DNA of 64,000 bases, from positions 992,001 to 1,056,000 of the forward strand of contig NZ_CP044067.1 of assembly GCF_008693385.1 (NCBI RefSeq), in the 5' to 3' direction. Both the position numbers and the translations under genes were made by a program. The notes beneath the pieces are model-generated. The model saw only the letters and a program-made list of their open reading frames with translations, was not told the origin of the DNA and did no database searches. The DNA is from Cupriavidus pauculus (GTDB taxonomy: Bacteria; Pseudomonadota; Gammaproteobacteria; Burkholderiales; Burkholderiaceae). Shown here piece after piece: positions 17,754 to 26,933 of this stretch (the first letter of the stretch is position 1; the number at the start of each line of letters is the position of its first letter).

Positions 17754-20700
17754 ATGCAGCAGATTCTCGACCGCACCGAGCAGGCGCTCGCGCAGGCTTT
17801 CGAGGCCCTGGCGCAAAACGCCCGGCGCCAGCGGAACCTGTACTACGCGACCATCGGCCTGCTGATCGCGATCGTGCTGGTCTCGGCGACCCTGCTCGCG
17901 GGCCTGGCCGCCGCGCGGCACCTCGACGACCGGCGTAGCCTCGTGGGCCAGCATGTCGCCGCGATCTCGCTCATGCTGCAGGGCGAGGTGTCGTTCCTGC
18001 GGCGCACGGACCTGACCGTGCGGTACAACCGCGAGACCCCCGCGCGGCAGCCCGCCGATGCCGAGATCGTGCGGCAGGTGCAGCAGACCGGCATCGGCGA
18101 GGCACTGGACCCCGGATACGCGGTGCTCGTGCCACCCGCCACGCGCGCGGCATGGGGCAGCGCCCTGCCCGAGCGGCTCGCGCAACTGCAGCAGATCGCC
18201 ACTGCCGCGATCACGACGCAGCAGGCCTTCGAACTCGATCATCGCGCCTATATCGTCGACGTGCAGGCCGAGTATGCGATCGTCATCGCGCGCGATCACC
18301 CCAGCCATGGCCATTCCACGCTGCTCGCCGCGACGCTCGCGACCGATATTCGCGACCGCCTCGGGGAGGCGCTGCGCGCGCGTATCGGGCAACCGGTCCC
18401 CCGGCGCAACGAACAGGTCTGGCTGGGGCCGAGCATCGACCCCGTGCTCGGCACGCCCGTCATGACCGTGGTTTCCGCCGTCTATTCGGGCGCATTCGCG
18501 ACCACGCTGATCGCGGCCGTGATTCCGGTCGAGGAATTTCTGGCGCGGCTGCAGCGCACGAGCCGGATGCAGGACCGCGCCACGCTGCTGCTGCTCAACA
18601 GCGCCGAGCAGCCGATCGACGCGTTGCCCGCGATGTCGCAGGCCGAACTCGATCGCATCGTTACCCGGGTACGCCGGGCGCCGCGCGAGAAGTTCGAGAT
18701 CACGCGCGCCGGCGTCCTGCTGGTGCAGCCGTTGCGCGCGGGGTTCGGCGCCTTCGTCTACTTCGTGCCCGCGGGTGCGCTGATCGCGTCGCTGGCCAGC
18801 GATCTGTCCCTCATCGGCGCACTGGCGCTGCTGCTGAGCGCCGCGATCCTGATCACCGCGCGCTACTGGGACATTCATCTGCTCCGGCGGAGCCATGTGG
18901 AAGCGACGCGCGCGCTCGAGAACGAAACGATCAATCACGTGCTGGTCAGCACCACGCCGATCGGCCTCTGCATCGTCAGGCTGCACGACGACGCGGTGGT
19001 CAAGTCGAACCAGCTGGCCGACACGCTGCTGCGGCTCGGCGAGCCGCCACGGCTGCCCCGGCATATCGTGTCCGCGTTTCCGCCCGGGCCGCTGAACATC
19101 AAGGTGGGCCGCCTCGCGGCGACGGCACAGTTCATCGTGCCGGCCGAGCCCGAGCTGCCCCCCGAGGATCGGCGCTTTCTGCAGATCACCTATGCGCCGG
19201 TTCGCTATCGCGAGGAGGACGTGCTGTTCTGCGCGATCCAGGATGTCACCGCACAGCAGCAGCTCGAGGAACGGCTGCGGGCCGCGCAGCGCACGGCCGA
19301 GAGCATGATGCGCGCGCGCTCCAACTTCTTTGCGGCGATGAGCCACGAGATTCGTACCCCGCTCAACGCGCTGCTCGGCAACCTCGAACTGCTCGCGCGC
19401 GCGCCGGGCCTCGATGCGCATGCGTCGCGGCTGCGCGCGCTCGATGTCGCCGCCAGTGGACTGCGCCGCATCGTCAACGATATCCTGGACTTCTCGAAGA
19501 TCGACGCGGGAGAAATGAAGCTCGTGATGGAGCCGTTTCATCCGATCGAGGATCTCGAGAGCCTGGCGCTGTCGTACTGCCCGATGATCGCGGACAGGCC
19601 GGTCCGCTTCTATCCGCTGATCTCGCCTTCGCTGGACACGACGATCGTCGGCGATCGCACGCGCATCATGCAGGTCGTCAACAACCTGCTCAGCAACGCA
19701 TTCAAGTTCACGTCAAGCGGCAAGGTCACGCTCAGCGCGCGCCTGACAACCGATGCAAAGGACCGCACGGTACTCGTCTGCCAGGTCAAGGATTCCGGCA
19801 TCGGCATGCCGCCCACGCTGGTGGCGCGCATCTTCCATCCGTTCGTACAGGCCGAGCCGAATACGGCCAGCCGCTATGGCGGCACCGGCCTCGGGCTCTC
19901 GATCTGCGCGCGGCTGTGCGAACTGATGGGCGGGCATATTGCCGTCGAAAGCGTGGAGGGCGTCGGGAGCGCCTTCTCCGTGCATGTGCCCGTGGGACTG
20001 CGCGAGGGCGATACGGTCGCCAAGGCGCCGCCGCCATCGCGGGGCACGAGCGCGCTGATCGTGAGCCAGGAGAGCGAGACCGGCGGCTATGCGGAGGCAT
20101 GGCTGCAGGCGCGGGGATGGCGCACGCACGCGGTGCAGTCGATGGCCGCGGCCGAGCGCTTTCTCGACGTCAATCGTCCGCATGTGATGCTGGTATCGGG
20201 GGACTACGATCTGCCGGTCGTCTGCGCACTGCGCGCGTATCTGGCACAACGGTCCGAGGGCCATGCCGCCCATATCGTATGGGTCACGCGCGACGGCCCT
20301 CCCCACGCCACGCCGCGCGCGAGCGGCATCGTCGAGGTCGGGTCGTTCCATCACCGAGGGGTGATTGCGGCGGTGGAGACGGAGGTGGAAACCGGGGCGC
20401 GGACCGCGGGGGAAACTGCGATGGAAAGCGCGGTGGAGACCCACGCGACAACCGAGACGCACGCGACGACCGAGACGACCGAGACGGCCGCGACGGCAGC
20501 GCCATTGCCCGCCCTGGCAGCGGCAGGCGTCGCGACCACGGTCCCCGACGCCGTCCGGTCGCTGCGCGTGCTGGTGGCCGAGGACAATCTGCTCAACCAG
20601 ACGCTGATTGCCGAGCAACTGGCGGTGCTTGGCTGCCGCCCGACCGTCGTGGGCGATGGACGTCAGGCAGTCGAAGCGCTCGAGCGTGGAGACTTCGATA

Positions 20701-21320
20701 TCGTCCTGACCGATATCCATATGCCGGTCATGGACGGCTACGCGTTGCTGGCCGCGTTGCAGGTCACGCATCCGGCGCTGCCCGTGCTTGCATTCAGCGC
20801 ATTGACGCATGCGGCCGGAGACGCGCCGCAGGGTGCGTCGGCCGATGACGGCAAAGACTGGCGGCAGCGCGGCTTCGCGGGGCATATCGCCAAGCCCGCC
20901 TCGCTTGGCGATATCGAGGCGACATTGCGTCGCGTGGCGCCGCGACCCGCTGCACCGGACGTCCCAGCCCCCGGGCTATCCGCCAAGCCGATCGCCTACT
21001 ACGACGCGTTGCTGCGGACGCAGCTCGATACCGATCTGCCGCAGCTGGCCAGTTGCCGCGAGCGCCGCGATACCGAGGCGCTCTTCCATTGGGCCCATCG
21101 CGCGGCTGGAGCCTTCCGCATAGTGGAACAACGCGCGATCGTCGCGATGTGTCGCGAGGTGGAACGGCAGTGCCGGGAGACGGACGTGTGGACGGCCGAG
21201 ATCGACAAGCGCGCGCAGGCGCTCCACGCGGCCGTCCGCGCCTATCACCAGCGGGGCGCGCCTGCCGCGGCCGCGGGCGAGACTCCGGAATCCGGCCCCG
21301 GGGGCCAGGCAGACAAATAG
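17754..21320 (+). CDS. Hybrid sensor histidine kinase with receiver and Hpt domains
   Basis: A 1188-residue inner-membrane phosphorelay kinase. It has a transmembrane helix at about 28-50, a periplasmic sensor region to about 345, a second helix at about 348-370, and a PAS-like region. The histidine kinase core follows, with phospho-His531 in MSHEIRTPLNAL, an N-box near 641, and KDSGIGMPP and GGTGLGLSI further on. A degenerate receiver-like segment spans about 765-870, then a Thr/Glu-rich linker. A true receiver has Asp987 in VLTDIHMPVMDG, and a C-terminal Hpt domain has His1115 in AHRAAGAF. The relay His531-Asp987-His1115 would pass phosphate to the response regulator encoded 8 bp upstream. 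The signal is unknown. Confidence 0.93.
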   Translation: MQQILDRTEQALAQAFEALAQNARRQRNLYYATIGLLIAIVLVSATLLAGLAAARHLDDRRSLVGQHVAAISLMLQGEVSFLRRTDLTVRYNRETPARQPADAEIVRQVQQTGIGEALDPGYAVLVPPATRAAWGSALPERLAQLQQIATAAITTQQAFELDHRAYIVDVQAEYAIVIARDHPSHGHSTLLAATLATDIRDRLGEALRARIGQPVPRRNEQVWLGPSIDPVLGTPVMTVVSAVYSGAFATTLIAAVIPVEEFLARLQRTSRMQDRATLLLLNSAEQPIDALPAMSQAELDRIVTRVRRAPREKFEITRAGVLLVQPLRAGFGAFVYFVPAGALIASLASDLSLIGALALLLSAAILITARYWDIHLLRRSHVEATRALENETINHVLVSTTPIGLCIVRLHDDAVVKSNQLADTLLRLGEPPRLPRHIVSAFPPGPLNIKVGRLAATAQFIVPAEPELPPEDRRFLQITYAPVRYREEDVLFCAIQDVTAQQQLEERLRAAQRTAESMMRARSNFFAAMSHEIRTPLNALLGNLELLARAPGLDAHASRLRALDVAASGLRRIVNDILDFSKIDAGEMKLVMEPFHPIEDLESLALSYCPMIADRPVRFYPLISPSLDTTIVGDRTRIMQVVNNLLSNAFKFTSSGKVTLSARLTTDAKDRTVLVCQVKDSGIGMPPTLVARIFHPFVQAEPNTASRYGGTGLGLSICARLCELMGGHIAVESVEGVGSAFSVHVPVGLREGDTVAKAPPPSRGTSALIVSQESETGGYAEAWLQARGWRTHAVQSMAAAERFLDVNRPHVMLVSGDYDLPVVCALRAYLAQRSEGHAAHIVWVTRDGPPHATPRASGIVEVGSFHHRGVIAAVETEVETGARTAGETAMESAVETHATTETHATTETTETAATAAPLPALAAAGVATTVPDAVRSLRVLVAEDNLLNQTLIAEQLAVLGCRPTVVGDGRQAVEALERGDFDIVLTDIHMPVMDGYALLAALQVTHPALPVLAFSALTHAAGDAPQGASADDGKDWRQRGFAGHIAKPASLGDIEATLRRVAPRPAAPDVPAPGLSAKPIAYYDALLRTQLDTDLPQLASCRERRDTEALFHWAHRAAGAFRIVEQRAIVAMCREVERQCRETDVWTAEIDKRAQALHAAVRAYHQRGAPAAAAGETPESGPGGQADK
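20378..20510 (+). repeat. Glu/Thr-rich low-complexity linker in the hybrid kinase
   Basis: DNA of imperfect GAGAC/GCGAC repeats encodes a linker such as ETHATTETHATTETTETAA between the degenerate receiver and the true receiver. It probably forms a flexible tether. Its repeat nature makes length variation between strains likely. Confidence 0.7.
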
Positions 21321-21510
21321 AGACATTCGCTGAGACATTCGACAGCGTGCCAGTTGCGTGGGCGAGCGGATTTGCGGAGTTGGGGCGCGAGGACGATAAT
21401 GTCGCGGCCGTCACTCGTCCGGCGGTGCAAGATCGCGCCAGACTGACGCGCCGGTTTTTGCTCCGATCCGCTCAGCTCAGCTTCTCGCCCGCCTCGCCCC
21501 CCTCGCCCTC

Positions 21511-22935
21511 ATGCAGCCGTATCCAGGCCTACCTAAACCCCAGCGCACCTGGGCCGTCATCACCGTGTTCTGCGGCCTGATCATGGCCGTGCTTGACGGG
21601 TCCATCGCCAATATCGCGTTGCCGTCGATTTCGCGCGACCTCAATGCGGACCCTGCGAGCACGATCTGGGTCGTCAATGCCTATCAGCTCACGGTGACCG
21701 TATGCCTGCTGCCGCTGTCGTCGCTCGGTGACATCCTCGGTTACAAGCGCGTCTATCGCGCCGGGCTCGCGACGTTCCTTATCGGTTCGCTGCTGTGCGC
21801 GGTCTCGGTCAACCTGCCGATGCTGGTGGCCGCGCGCGTGCTCCAGGGCATTGGCGGTGCCGGCATCATGAGCGTGAATACGGCGCTGATTCGCTTTATC
21901 TATCCGCCGACGAAGCTCGGCCGCGGTATCGGCCTCAACGCACTGGTCGTGGGCGCGACCATCGCGGTGGGGCCGTCGCTGGGCGCGCTGATCCTGTCGT
22001 TCGGCACCTGGCCGTGGCTGTTCGCGATCAATGTGCCGGTGGCGATCTTCGCCCTGGCGCTGAGCAAGCGCGCGCTGCCGCTTACACCGGCCCAGCCGCG
22101 CGAATTCGATTACCCGAGCGCGGTGCTTTCGGCGATCGTGTTTGCGCTGTTCATTCTCGGCGTCGATCACCTTGGTCATCCCGCACTGCGTGTGGCCGGC
22201 GCGGCCGGCCTCGTGCTCGCGATCGTGCTGGGCTGGGTGCTCGTGCGCCGCCAGCAGGGCAAACCCGCGCCGCTGGTGCCCGTGGATCTGTTCAGAAGCC
22301 GCGCGTTCACGCTGGCGGTGGGCACCTCGTTCTGTTCGTTCATGACGCAGATGCTCGCGTTCGTGTCGCTGCCGTTCTACCTCGAATACCAGCTCGGACG
22401 CGGCTTGCAGGAAACCGGGCTGCTGATCACGCCCTGGCCGCTGATGGTCGCCGTGATGGCCGCGGTATCGGGCCGGCTGTCCGATCGCTATTCCGCGAGT
22501 GTGCTGGCCGGGGTCGGCCTGTTGTGCATGATGGGCGGCCTGCTGAGTCTCGGCCTGATCTCGCATGATGCGGGCAACCTCGATATCGCCTGGCGCACGG
22601 GCCTGTGCGGACTGGGCTTCGGCCTCTTCCAGTCGCCGAACAATCGCGCGATGATCTCCGCGACGCCGCGCGAACGGAGCGGCGGTGCGAGCGGCGCGCA
22701 GGCGACCACGCGATTGCTTGGCCAGACCACGGGCACGGCCTTCGTGGCACTGCTGTTCAGCATCGACCGGTCGAGCGCGGCACGCAGCGCGTTGTTCGTG
22801 GCGGCCACGGTGGCCGCGATCGGCGCGGCAATCAGCCTGAGCCGCCTGCGCGACGAGCGCGGCGGCGGCGGTCCGCGCGACGGCCGCAAACCTTCCGCCG
22901 CCGAGGCGGCCATGACCGCGGATGCGGATGCCTGA
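21511..22935 (+). CDS. DHA2-family MFS multidrug efflux transporter
   Basis: A 474-residue protein with about 14 hydrophobic helices, the EmrB/QacA pattern. Motif VLDGSIANIALPSI in helix 1 is the DHA2 signature, and GDILGYKRVY plus LVAARVLQGIGGAGIMSVN follow. It would export hydrophobic drugs or organic cations/acids using the proton gradient. No EmrA-type adaptor is adjacent. The isochorismatase-fold gene begins 11 bp after its stop and is probably co-transcribed. The ribosome-binding site is weak. Confidence 0.9.
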   Translation: MQPYPGLPKPQRTWAVITVFCGLIMAVLDGSIANIALPSISRDLNADPASTIWVVNAYQLTVTVCLLPLSSLGDILGYKRVYRAGLATFLIGSLLCAVSVNLPMLVAARVLQGIGGAGIMSVNTALIRFIYPPTKLGRGIGLNALVVGATIAVGPSLGALILSFGTWPWLFAINVPVAIFALALSKRALPLTPAQPREFDYPSAVLSAIVFALFILGVDHLGHPALRVAGAAGLVLAIVLGWVLVRRQQGKPAPLVPVDLFRSRAFTLAVGTSFCSFMTQMLAFVSLPFYLEYQLGRGLQETGLLITPWPLMVAVMAAVSGRLSDRYSASVLAGVGLLCMMGGLLSLGLISHDAGNLDIAWRTGLCGLGFGLFQSPNNRAMISATPRERSGGASGAQATTRLLGQTTGTAFVALLFSIDRSSAARSALFVAATVAAIGAAISLSRLRDERGGGGPRDGRKPSAAEAAMTADADA

Positions 22936-22946
22936 TGGAGGCCCAC

Positions 22947-23534
22947 ATGTTGCACAAGCTCGCTCCCCACTCCACCGCGCTGGTACTCATCGACCTGCAG
23001 CAGGGCATTCTCGGATTCGGAAAGGCCCCTCGTCCGGGGACCGAGGCGCTCGCGACGGCGGCAACGCTCGCGAAGCGCTTCCGTGAGGTCGGTGCGCCGG
23101 TCGTCCTCGTGCGGGTGGGCTGGAGCGCGGATTTCGGCGATGCGCTCCAGCAGCCCGTCGATCAACCCGCGCCGCGCACACCGGGCGGCCTGCCGGCGGA
23201 CTGGTGGACGCAGCCGGCCGTGCTCGAAGTCAGCGAGCGGGATATCCAGATCGTCAAGCGGCAGTGGAACGCGTTCCATGGCACCGAGCTCGACCTGCAA
23301 CTGCGCCGTCGCGGCGTCGACACGATCGTGCTCGCGGGAATCTCGACCAATATCGGCGTGGAATCGACGGCACGTGCCGCTTACGAGCATGGCTACACGC
23401 TGGTACTGGCCGAGGATGCGATGAGCTGCGCCGCGGCCGAGCATCACGATGCGGCCGTGCGCTTCATCTTTCCGCGGATCGGGCTTGTGCGGCAATCCGC
23501 AGAGGTCCTGGCGGCACTGGGAAGCGACCAGTAA
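22947..23534 (+). CDS. Isochorismatase-fold hydrolase lacking the nucleophilic Cys
   Basis: A 195-residue alpha/beta hydrolase of the isochorismatase superfamily. The acidic residue (LVLIDLQQGI) and catalytic Lys region (IVKRQWNAF) are present. The position that is Cys in nicotinamidase-type members is Gly137 (ISTNIGVEST), as in the true isochorismatases EntB and PhzD, which use no cysteine nucleophile. The start at 22947 has GGAGG six bases upstream and an in-frame ATG at 22935 is less likely. It is co-transcribed with the efflux pump, so its product or substrate may be something exported. The substrate is unknown. Confidence 0.88.
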   Translation: MLHKLAPHSTALVLIDLQQGILGFGKAPRPGTEALATAATLAKRFREVGAPVVLVRVGWSADFGDALQQPVDQPAPRTPGGLPADWWTQPAVLEVSERDIQIVKRQWNAFHGTELDLQLRRRGVDTIVLAGISTNIGVESTARAAYEHGYTLVLAEDAMSCAAAEHHDAAVRFIFPRIGLVRQSAEVLAALGSDQ

Positions 23535-23571
23535 AACTTGCAGTGACGCGCGATAGATTTGCATTGCATGG

Positions 23572-23622
23572 ATGCCGGGGCAGGCATGTGCCGCGCCGTG
23601 CATGCCGCGGCTGCCTGGCATG
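23572..23622. repeat. Cluster of three interlocking inverted repeats
   Basis: ATGCC (23572-23576) pairs with GGCAT (23583-23587), GCCGCG (23590-23595) with CGCGGC (23606-23611), and CATGCC (23601-23606) with GGCATG (23617-23622). The last two overlap, so they are alternative stems. They lie in the 135-bp gap before the PIG-L gene. With no T-run this is not a standard terminator. It may be an operator or a leader structure. Confidence 0.5.
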
Positions 23623-23669
23623 GGGATTGCAGCACGGGAGTGCGCAGCCCCTCCACCCCGGCAACCCGA

Positions 23670-24524
23670 ATGAATATGCAAGTCCCAGAATCGCTGACAA
23701 TCATCTCGCCGCATCTCGACGATGCGGTGTTCAGCTGCGGCGCGCTGATTGCTGCCTGCCGCAACCCGTTGGTCGTCACCGTATTCGCGGGTATCCCGCC
23801 CGACGGTGTCGATGCGCCCGACTGGGATCGCGCGGCCGGCTTCCGCACTGCTCAGGCGTCGGTACATGCCCGGCGTCAGGAGGATGCACGGGCGCTGGCG
23901 ATGCTGGCGGCCGAGCCCGTGTGGCTCGACTTTCTCGATAGCCAGTACGGCAAGCGCTACGACCCCGTCGATATCGCGGTGCGGCTCGGGCGGCTTCTCG
24001 CGATGCAGCCGCATGGCACGATCGTCGCGCCGCTGGGCCTGTTCCATTCCGATCATGTGCTGGTGAACGCCGCCTGCATGCTCGTGCGTGAAGCCGTGCA
24101 TGCCGATGCGCCCGCTGGCGCAGCCGCTCAAGCCGCCGCCCAATCCGCCGCCCAAGCCGCCGCCCAAGCCGCCGCGCACTCCGCCCCTCTGGCGCCGCAT
24201 AAGGCCCCGCCTGACGATGCCGAAGGCGAGCACCCCGTGGCTGCGCCGCCTTCCGTGCAATGGCTGTTCTATGAGGACGCGATCTATCGCCGCATGCCCG
24301 GCATGATCCAGAACCGGCTGATGGCGTGGTGGCAGGAAGGCCTGCTTGCCGCCCCCGTGACGCTGCCCATCGCACCGTTCCAGACGCAGAAGATGCGCGC
24401 GATCGAAGCCTACGAAAGCCAGTTGCCGCTATTCAATGCCGAACAACTGGCCGACCTCGGCGCGCCCGAGCGATACTGGTCGCTGGGGACACCGGTGGTT
24501 GCCACCGCCGCTAGTTCCCGCTAG
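23670..24524 (+). CDS. PIG-L family (LmbE-like) deacetylase
   Basis: A 284-residue zinc-dependent N-deacetylase of the PIG-L/LmbE family. The zinc motif SPHLDDAVFSCG (His15, Asp17, Asp18) and the second metal-ligand site FHSDH are intact. Members remove acetyl groups from GlcNAc-containing lipids or small thiol precursors. The protein has a low-complexity insert of Ala-Ala-Gln repeats at about residues 151-170 that splits the fold, probably a surface loop. The start at 23670 (MNMQVPES) fits the family N-terminus, but no clear ribosome-binding site is visible. No pathway partner is adjacent. Confidence 0.88.
   Translation: MNMQVPESLTIISPHLDDAVFSCGALIAACRNPLVVTVFAGIPPDGVDAPDWDRAAGFRTAQASVHARRQEDARALAMLAAEPVWLDFLDSQYGKRYDPVDIAVRLGRLLAMQPHGTIVAPLGLFHSDHVLVNAACMLVREAVHADAPAGAAAQAAAQSAAQAAAQAAAHSAPLAPHKAPPDDAEGEHPVAAPPSVQWLFYEDAIYRRMPGMIQNRLMAWWQEGLLAAPVTLPIAPFQTQKMRAIEAYESQLPLFNAEQLADLGAPERYWSLGTPVVATAASSR
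24129..24176 (+). repeat. 12-bp tandem repeat inside the PIG-L gene
   Basis: Four copies of CAAGCCGCCGCC (one with T in place of G at its fourth base, last base G in the final copy) encode an AAQ-type repeat. The unit length is a multiple of three, so copy-number change would alter protein length without breaking the frame. Confidence 0.85.
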
Positions 24525-24551
24525 GCCGGACCAGGCCGCACCCGGTCGCAC

Positions 24552-25826
24552 TCAGTCAGACTCGGCCAGACCGAGCCAGCGCGCCCACGCAAGCAGCGGC
24601 AGGTCGCGCGCGGGCGTGGCCACGAGTTGCACGCCAACCGGCAACCCCAGCGGCGTCGTGCCCGTGGGCAGATGCACGCAGGGCCAGCCCAGCAGCGACC
24701 AGATGCGATTGAAGATCGACGAGCCCGTGCTGGCAAGCCCCGCCGGCGCTTCGGACGGCGCGCTCGGCGCAAGAATGACGTCGAACGCCGAGAAACGATC
24801 CTCCCAGATACGCGCGAGGCGCTCCCGCGCCTGCCGATGCTTCGCGTAATCCGCTGGCGAGATGGCGAGTCCCTTCTCGATCCCCTCGCGCGTCGCCGTC
24901 GTGATGTCCGGCGTACGCAGGCCAGCGCCGCGCGCGCCGAAGATGGGCAACATCCCGCGCGCGAACTCGGCGTGCATGATCGCGCCGTGCACGGCGAGAA
25001 GTTCGGCCTGCTCGTCGTCGCACGAGGGCTCCACGATCTCGGCGCCGAGCGCGCGCAATTTCGCAACGCCTTGCACGAGCGCGGCATCCGCCGCGGGACT
25101 CAGCGTTGCCAGCGCGCGGCTCGGCAGCACCGCGACGCGTGGCGCGCGTGTGCCATGCGTACCGATGGCCACCGATGCGTCGGGACCGAGCAACGCCTGT
25201 GCCGTGGCGATGGACTGGTCGAGCGTGCGCGTGAACCAGCCGATCGTGTCGAGCGAATCGCAGAGGACGCGCATGCCGCCGCGATGGATGCGTCCGAAGG
25301 TCGGCTTGAAGCCGATGACGCCGCAGAATGCCGCGGGACGAATGATCGAGCCGCCCGTCTGCGTGCCCAATGCCAGTTCGACATGACCCGCGGCCACCGC
25401 GGCCGCGGAGCCGCTGGACGAACCGCCGGGCGTATGGTCGAGCCGATGCGGATTGCGCGTCGGACCCGGCGACATGTATGCGAATTCCGCGGTCACCGTC
25501 TTGCCAATGGGTACCGCGCCGGCTGCGCGCAGTTGCGCGACGCAGGCCGCATCCCATGGTTGCGGCATGTCGTTGGTCGACATATCGTTGGTGGCCGTGG
25601 CGCCGGAGCGCGTGGGCAGGCCTGCGACGTCGATGACGTCCTTTACGCCGAAGGCGACGCCCGCGAGCGATCCTCCGCCCGTCTCCCCTTTCTGCTCGAT
25701 ATCCCCATCGGACAGGCAGACCCATGCGCGGAGGTCCGCGTCCTGCTCGCGGCTGCGTCGCCGCGCTTCCGGCAGCGACAGGGCCCATGGAGATGTTGCC
25801 GCTTGTGCCAACGATGTCTGCGTCAT
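24552..25826 (-). CDS. Amidase (amidase-signature family)
   Basis: A 424-residue Ser-Ser-Lys amidase. The catalytic lysine (Lys62, GVKDVIDVAGLP), the Gly/Ser loop GGSSSGSAA around residue 136 and the nucleophilic Ser160 in TQTGGSIIRP are all in place. Family members hydrolyse amides to carboxylic acid and ammonia, and some act on urea-like or indole compounds. The ATG overlaps the stop of the upstream Bug gene (ATGA), giving a two-gene operon of binding protein then amidase, possibly uptake and hydrolysis of an amide or ureido carboxylate. It is convergent with the PIG-L gene. The substrate is unknown. Confidence 0.92.
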   Translation of the reverse strand: MTQTSLAQAATSPWALSLPEARRRSREQDADLRAWVCLSDGDIEQKGETGGGSLAGVAFGVKDVIDVAGLPTRSGATATNDMSTNDMPQPWDAACVAQLRAAGAVPIGKTVTAEFAYMSPGPTRNPHRLDHTPGGSSSGSAAAVAAGHVELALGTQTGGSIIRPAAFCGVIGFKPTFGRIHRGGMRVLCDSLDTIGWFTRTLDQSIATAQALLGPDASVAIGTHGTRAPRVAVLPSRALATLSPAADAALVQGVAKLRALGAEIVEPSCDDEQAELLAVHGAIMHAEFARGMLPIFGARGAGLRTPDITTATREGIEKGLAISPADYAKHRQARERLARIWEDRFSAFDVILAPSAPSEAPAGLASTGSSIFNRIWSLLGWPCVHLPTGTTPLGLPVGVQLVATPARDLPLLAWARWLGLAESD

Positions 25827-26818
25827 TGAACGGTGATGTTCTGCTTGCGGATCAGCTGCGACCAGCGATCGCTCTCGCTGTTGATGAAGTCACGGAATTC
25901 CGAGGGCGAGCCGCCCGCGACCTCGCCGCCCTGCGCTTCCACGATCTTTCGGTAGCCGGGGTCCTTGAGCGCGCGATTGATATGGTCGTTGAGCTTGCGC
26001 ACGATCTCGGGCGACGTGCCGGCCGGCGCGACGACGCCGAACCAGTTGGACATTACCATGCCCGGAAAGCCCTGTTCCTTGAACGTGGGCACGTTGGGCA
26101 GGCTCGGCACGCGGCGCTCGGAAGAGACGGCCAGCAGGCGCAGCCGCGGCGCATCGCCGGTGGCATACGGCATCAGCAGGCTCGGCAGTTCGAGGTAGAA
26201 GTCGACGTTGCCGGCCAGCAGGTCGTTCACCGCGGGCGCACCGCCGCGATAGGCGACGTGCGTGGCCTCCCCCTGCGCGACGGTCCGGAACAGCTCGGTG
26301 CCGAGGTGGGAGGCGCTGCCCGCGCCCGTGGACGCGTAATTGAGCTTGCTGGGCGTGGCCTTCGACGCCTTGACCAGTGCGTCGAGCGTCTGGTACGGCG
26401 ACTGCGTGTTCACGCCGAGCACGAGCGGGCCGCGCTCGATCAGCGCGATGGGCGCGAGGTCCCTGATCGGATCGAAGCCGAGCGTGTACAGCGACTTGTT
26501 GACCGCCATCGGCGCGAAGTTGCCGAGGCCGATCGTATAGCCGTCGGGCTTTGCCGTCGCGACCTGGCCCGTGCCGATATTGCCGCTGGCGCCGGGCTTG
26601 TTGTCCACCACGACGGGCACGCCGAGCGACTTGCCGATCAGCTGCGCAAGCTGGCGCGCGCGGGTATCGGAGCTGCCGCCGGCCGCGTAGGGGACGACGA
26701 ACTTGATCGGCTGGCTCGGGTAGGCGGGCTGGGCCGCCACGGGCACTGCAAGGCTGCCCGCGAGGGCGCTCAGCGTGGCGCCGAGCAGGCGCCGGCGTCG
26801 AGGGTCGATTCGTTTCAT
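25823..26818 (-). CDS. Bug/TctC-type tripartite tricarboxylate-transporter binding protein
   Basis: A 331-residue periplasmic binding protein. A basic N-terminus and hydrophobic signal peptide (LLGATLSALAGSLAVPVAAQ) lead into YPSQPIKFVVPYAAGGSSDTRARQLA, the family signature. VVVDNKPGASGNIGTGQVA and YASTGAGSASHLGTELF are also typical. No TctA/TctB membrane subunits are near, as is common for the many orphan Bug proteins in Burkholderiales. They may share a distant transporter or act as sensors. The amidase is coupled downstream and a LysR gene is divergent, which suggests an inducible catabolic unit. Confidence 0.93.
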   Translation of the reverse strand: MKRIDPRRRRLLGATLSALAGSLAVPVAAQPAYPSQPIKFVVPYAAGGSSDTRARQLAQLIGKSLGVPVVVDNKPGASGNIGTGQVATAKPDGYTIGLGNFAPMAVNKSLYTLGFDPIRDLAPIALIERGPLVLGVNTQSPYQTLDALVKASKATPSKLNYASTGAGSASHLGTELFRTVAQGEATHVAYRGGAPAVNDLLAGNVDFYLELPSLLMPYATGDAPRLRLLAVSSERRVPSLPNVPTFKEQGFPGMVMSNWFGVVAPAGTSPEIVRKLNDHINRALKDPGYRKIVEAQGGEVAGGSPSEFRDFINSESDRWSQLIRKQNITVQ

Positions 26819-26933
26819 GGTGGTGCCCCGTGAAGGGAAAGATCGGTTGAAATATCGTGCTGCGATGGTACGAATCGACCGATTAGGTAGTCCAATACAT
26901 TATTCTGTCGGGATTGATTTGCTGGGAAACATA

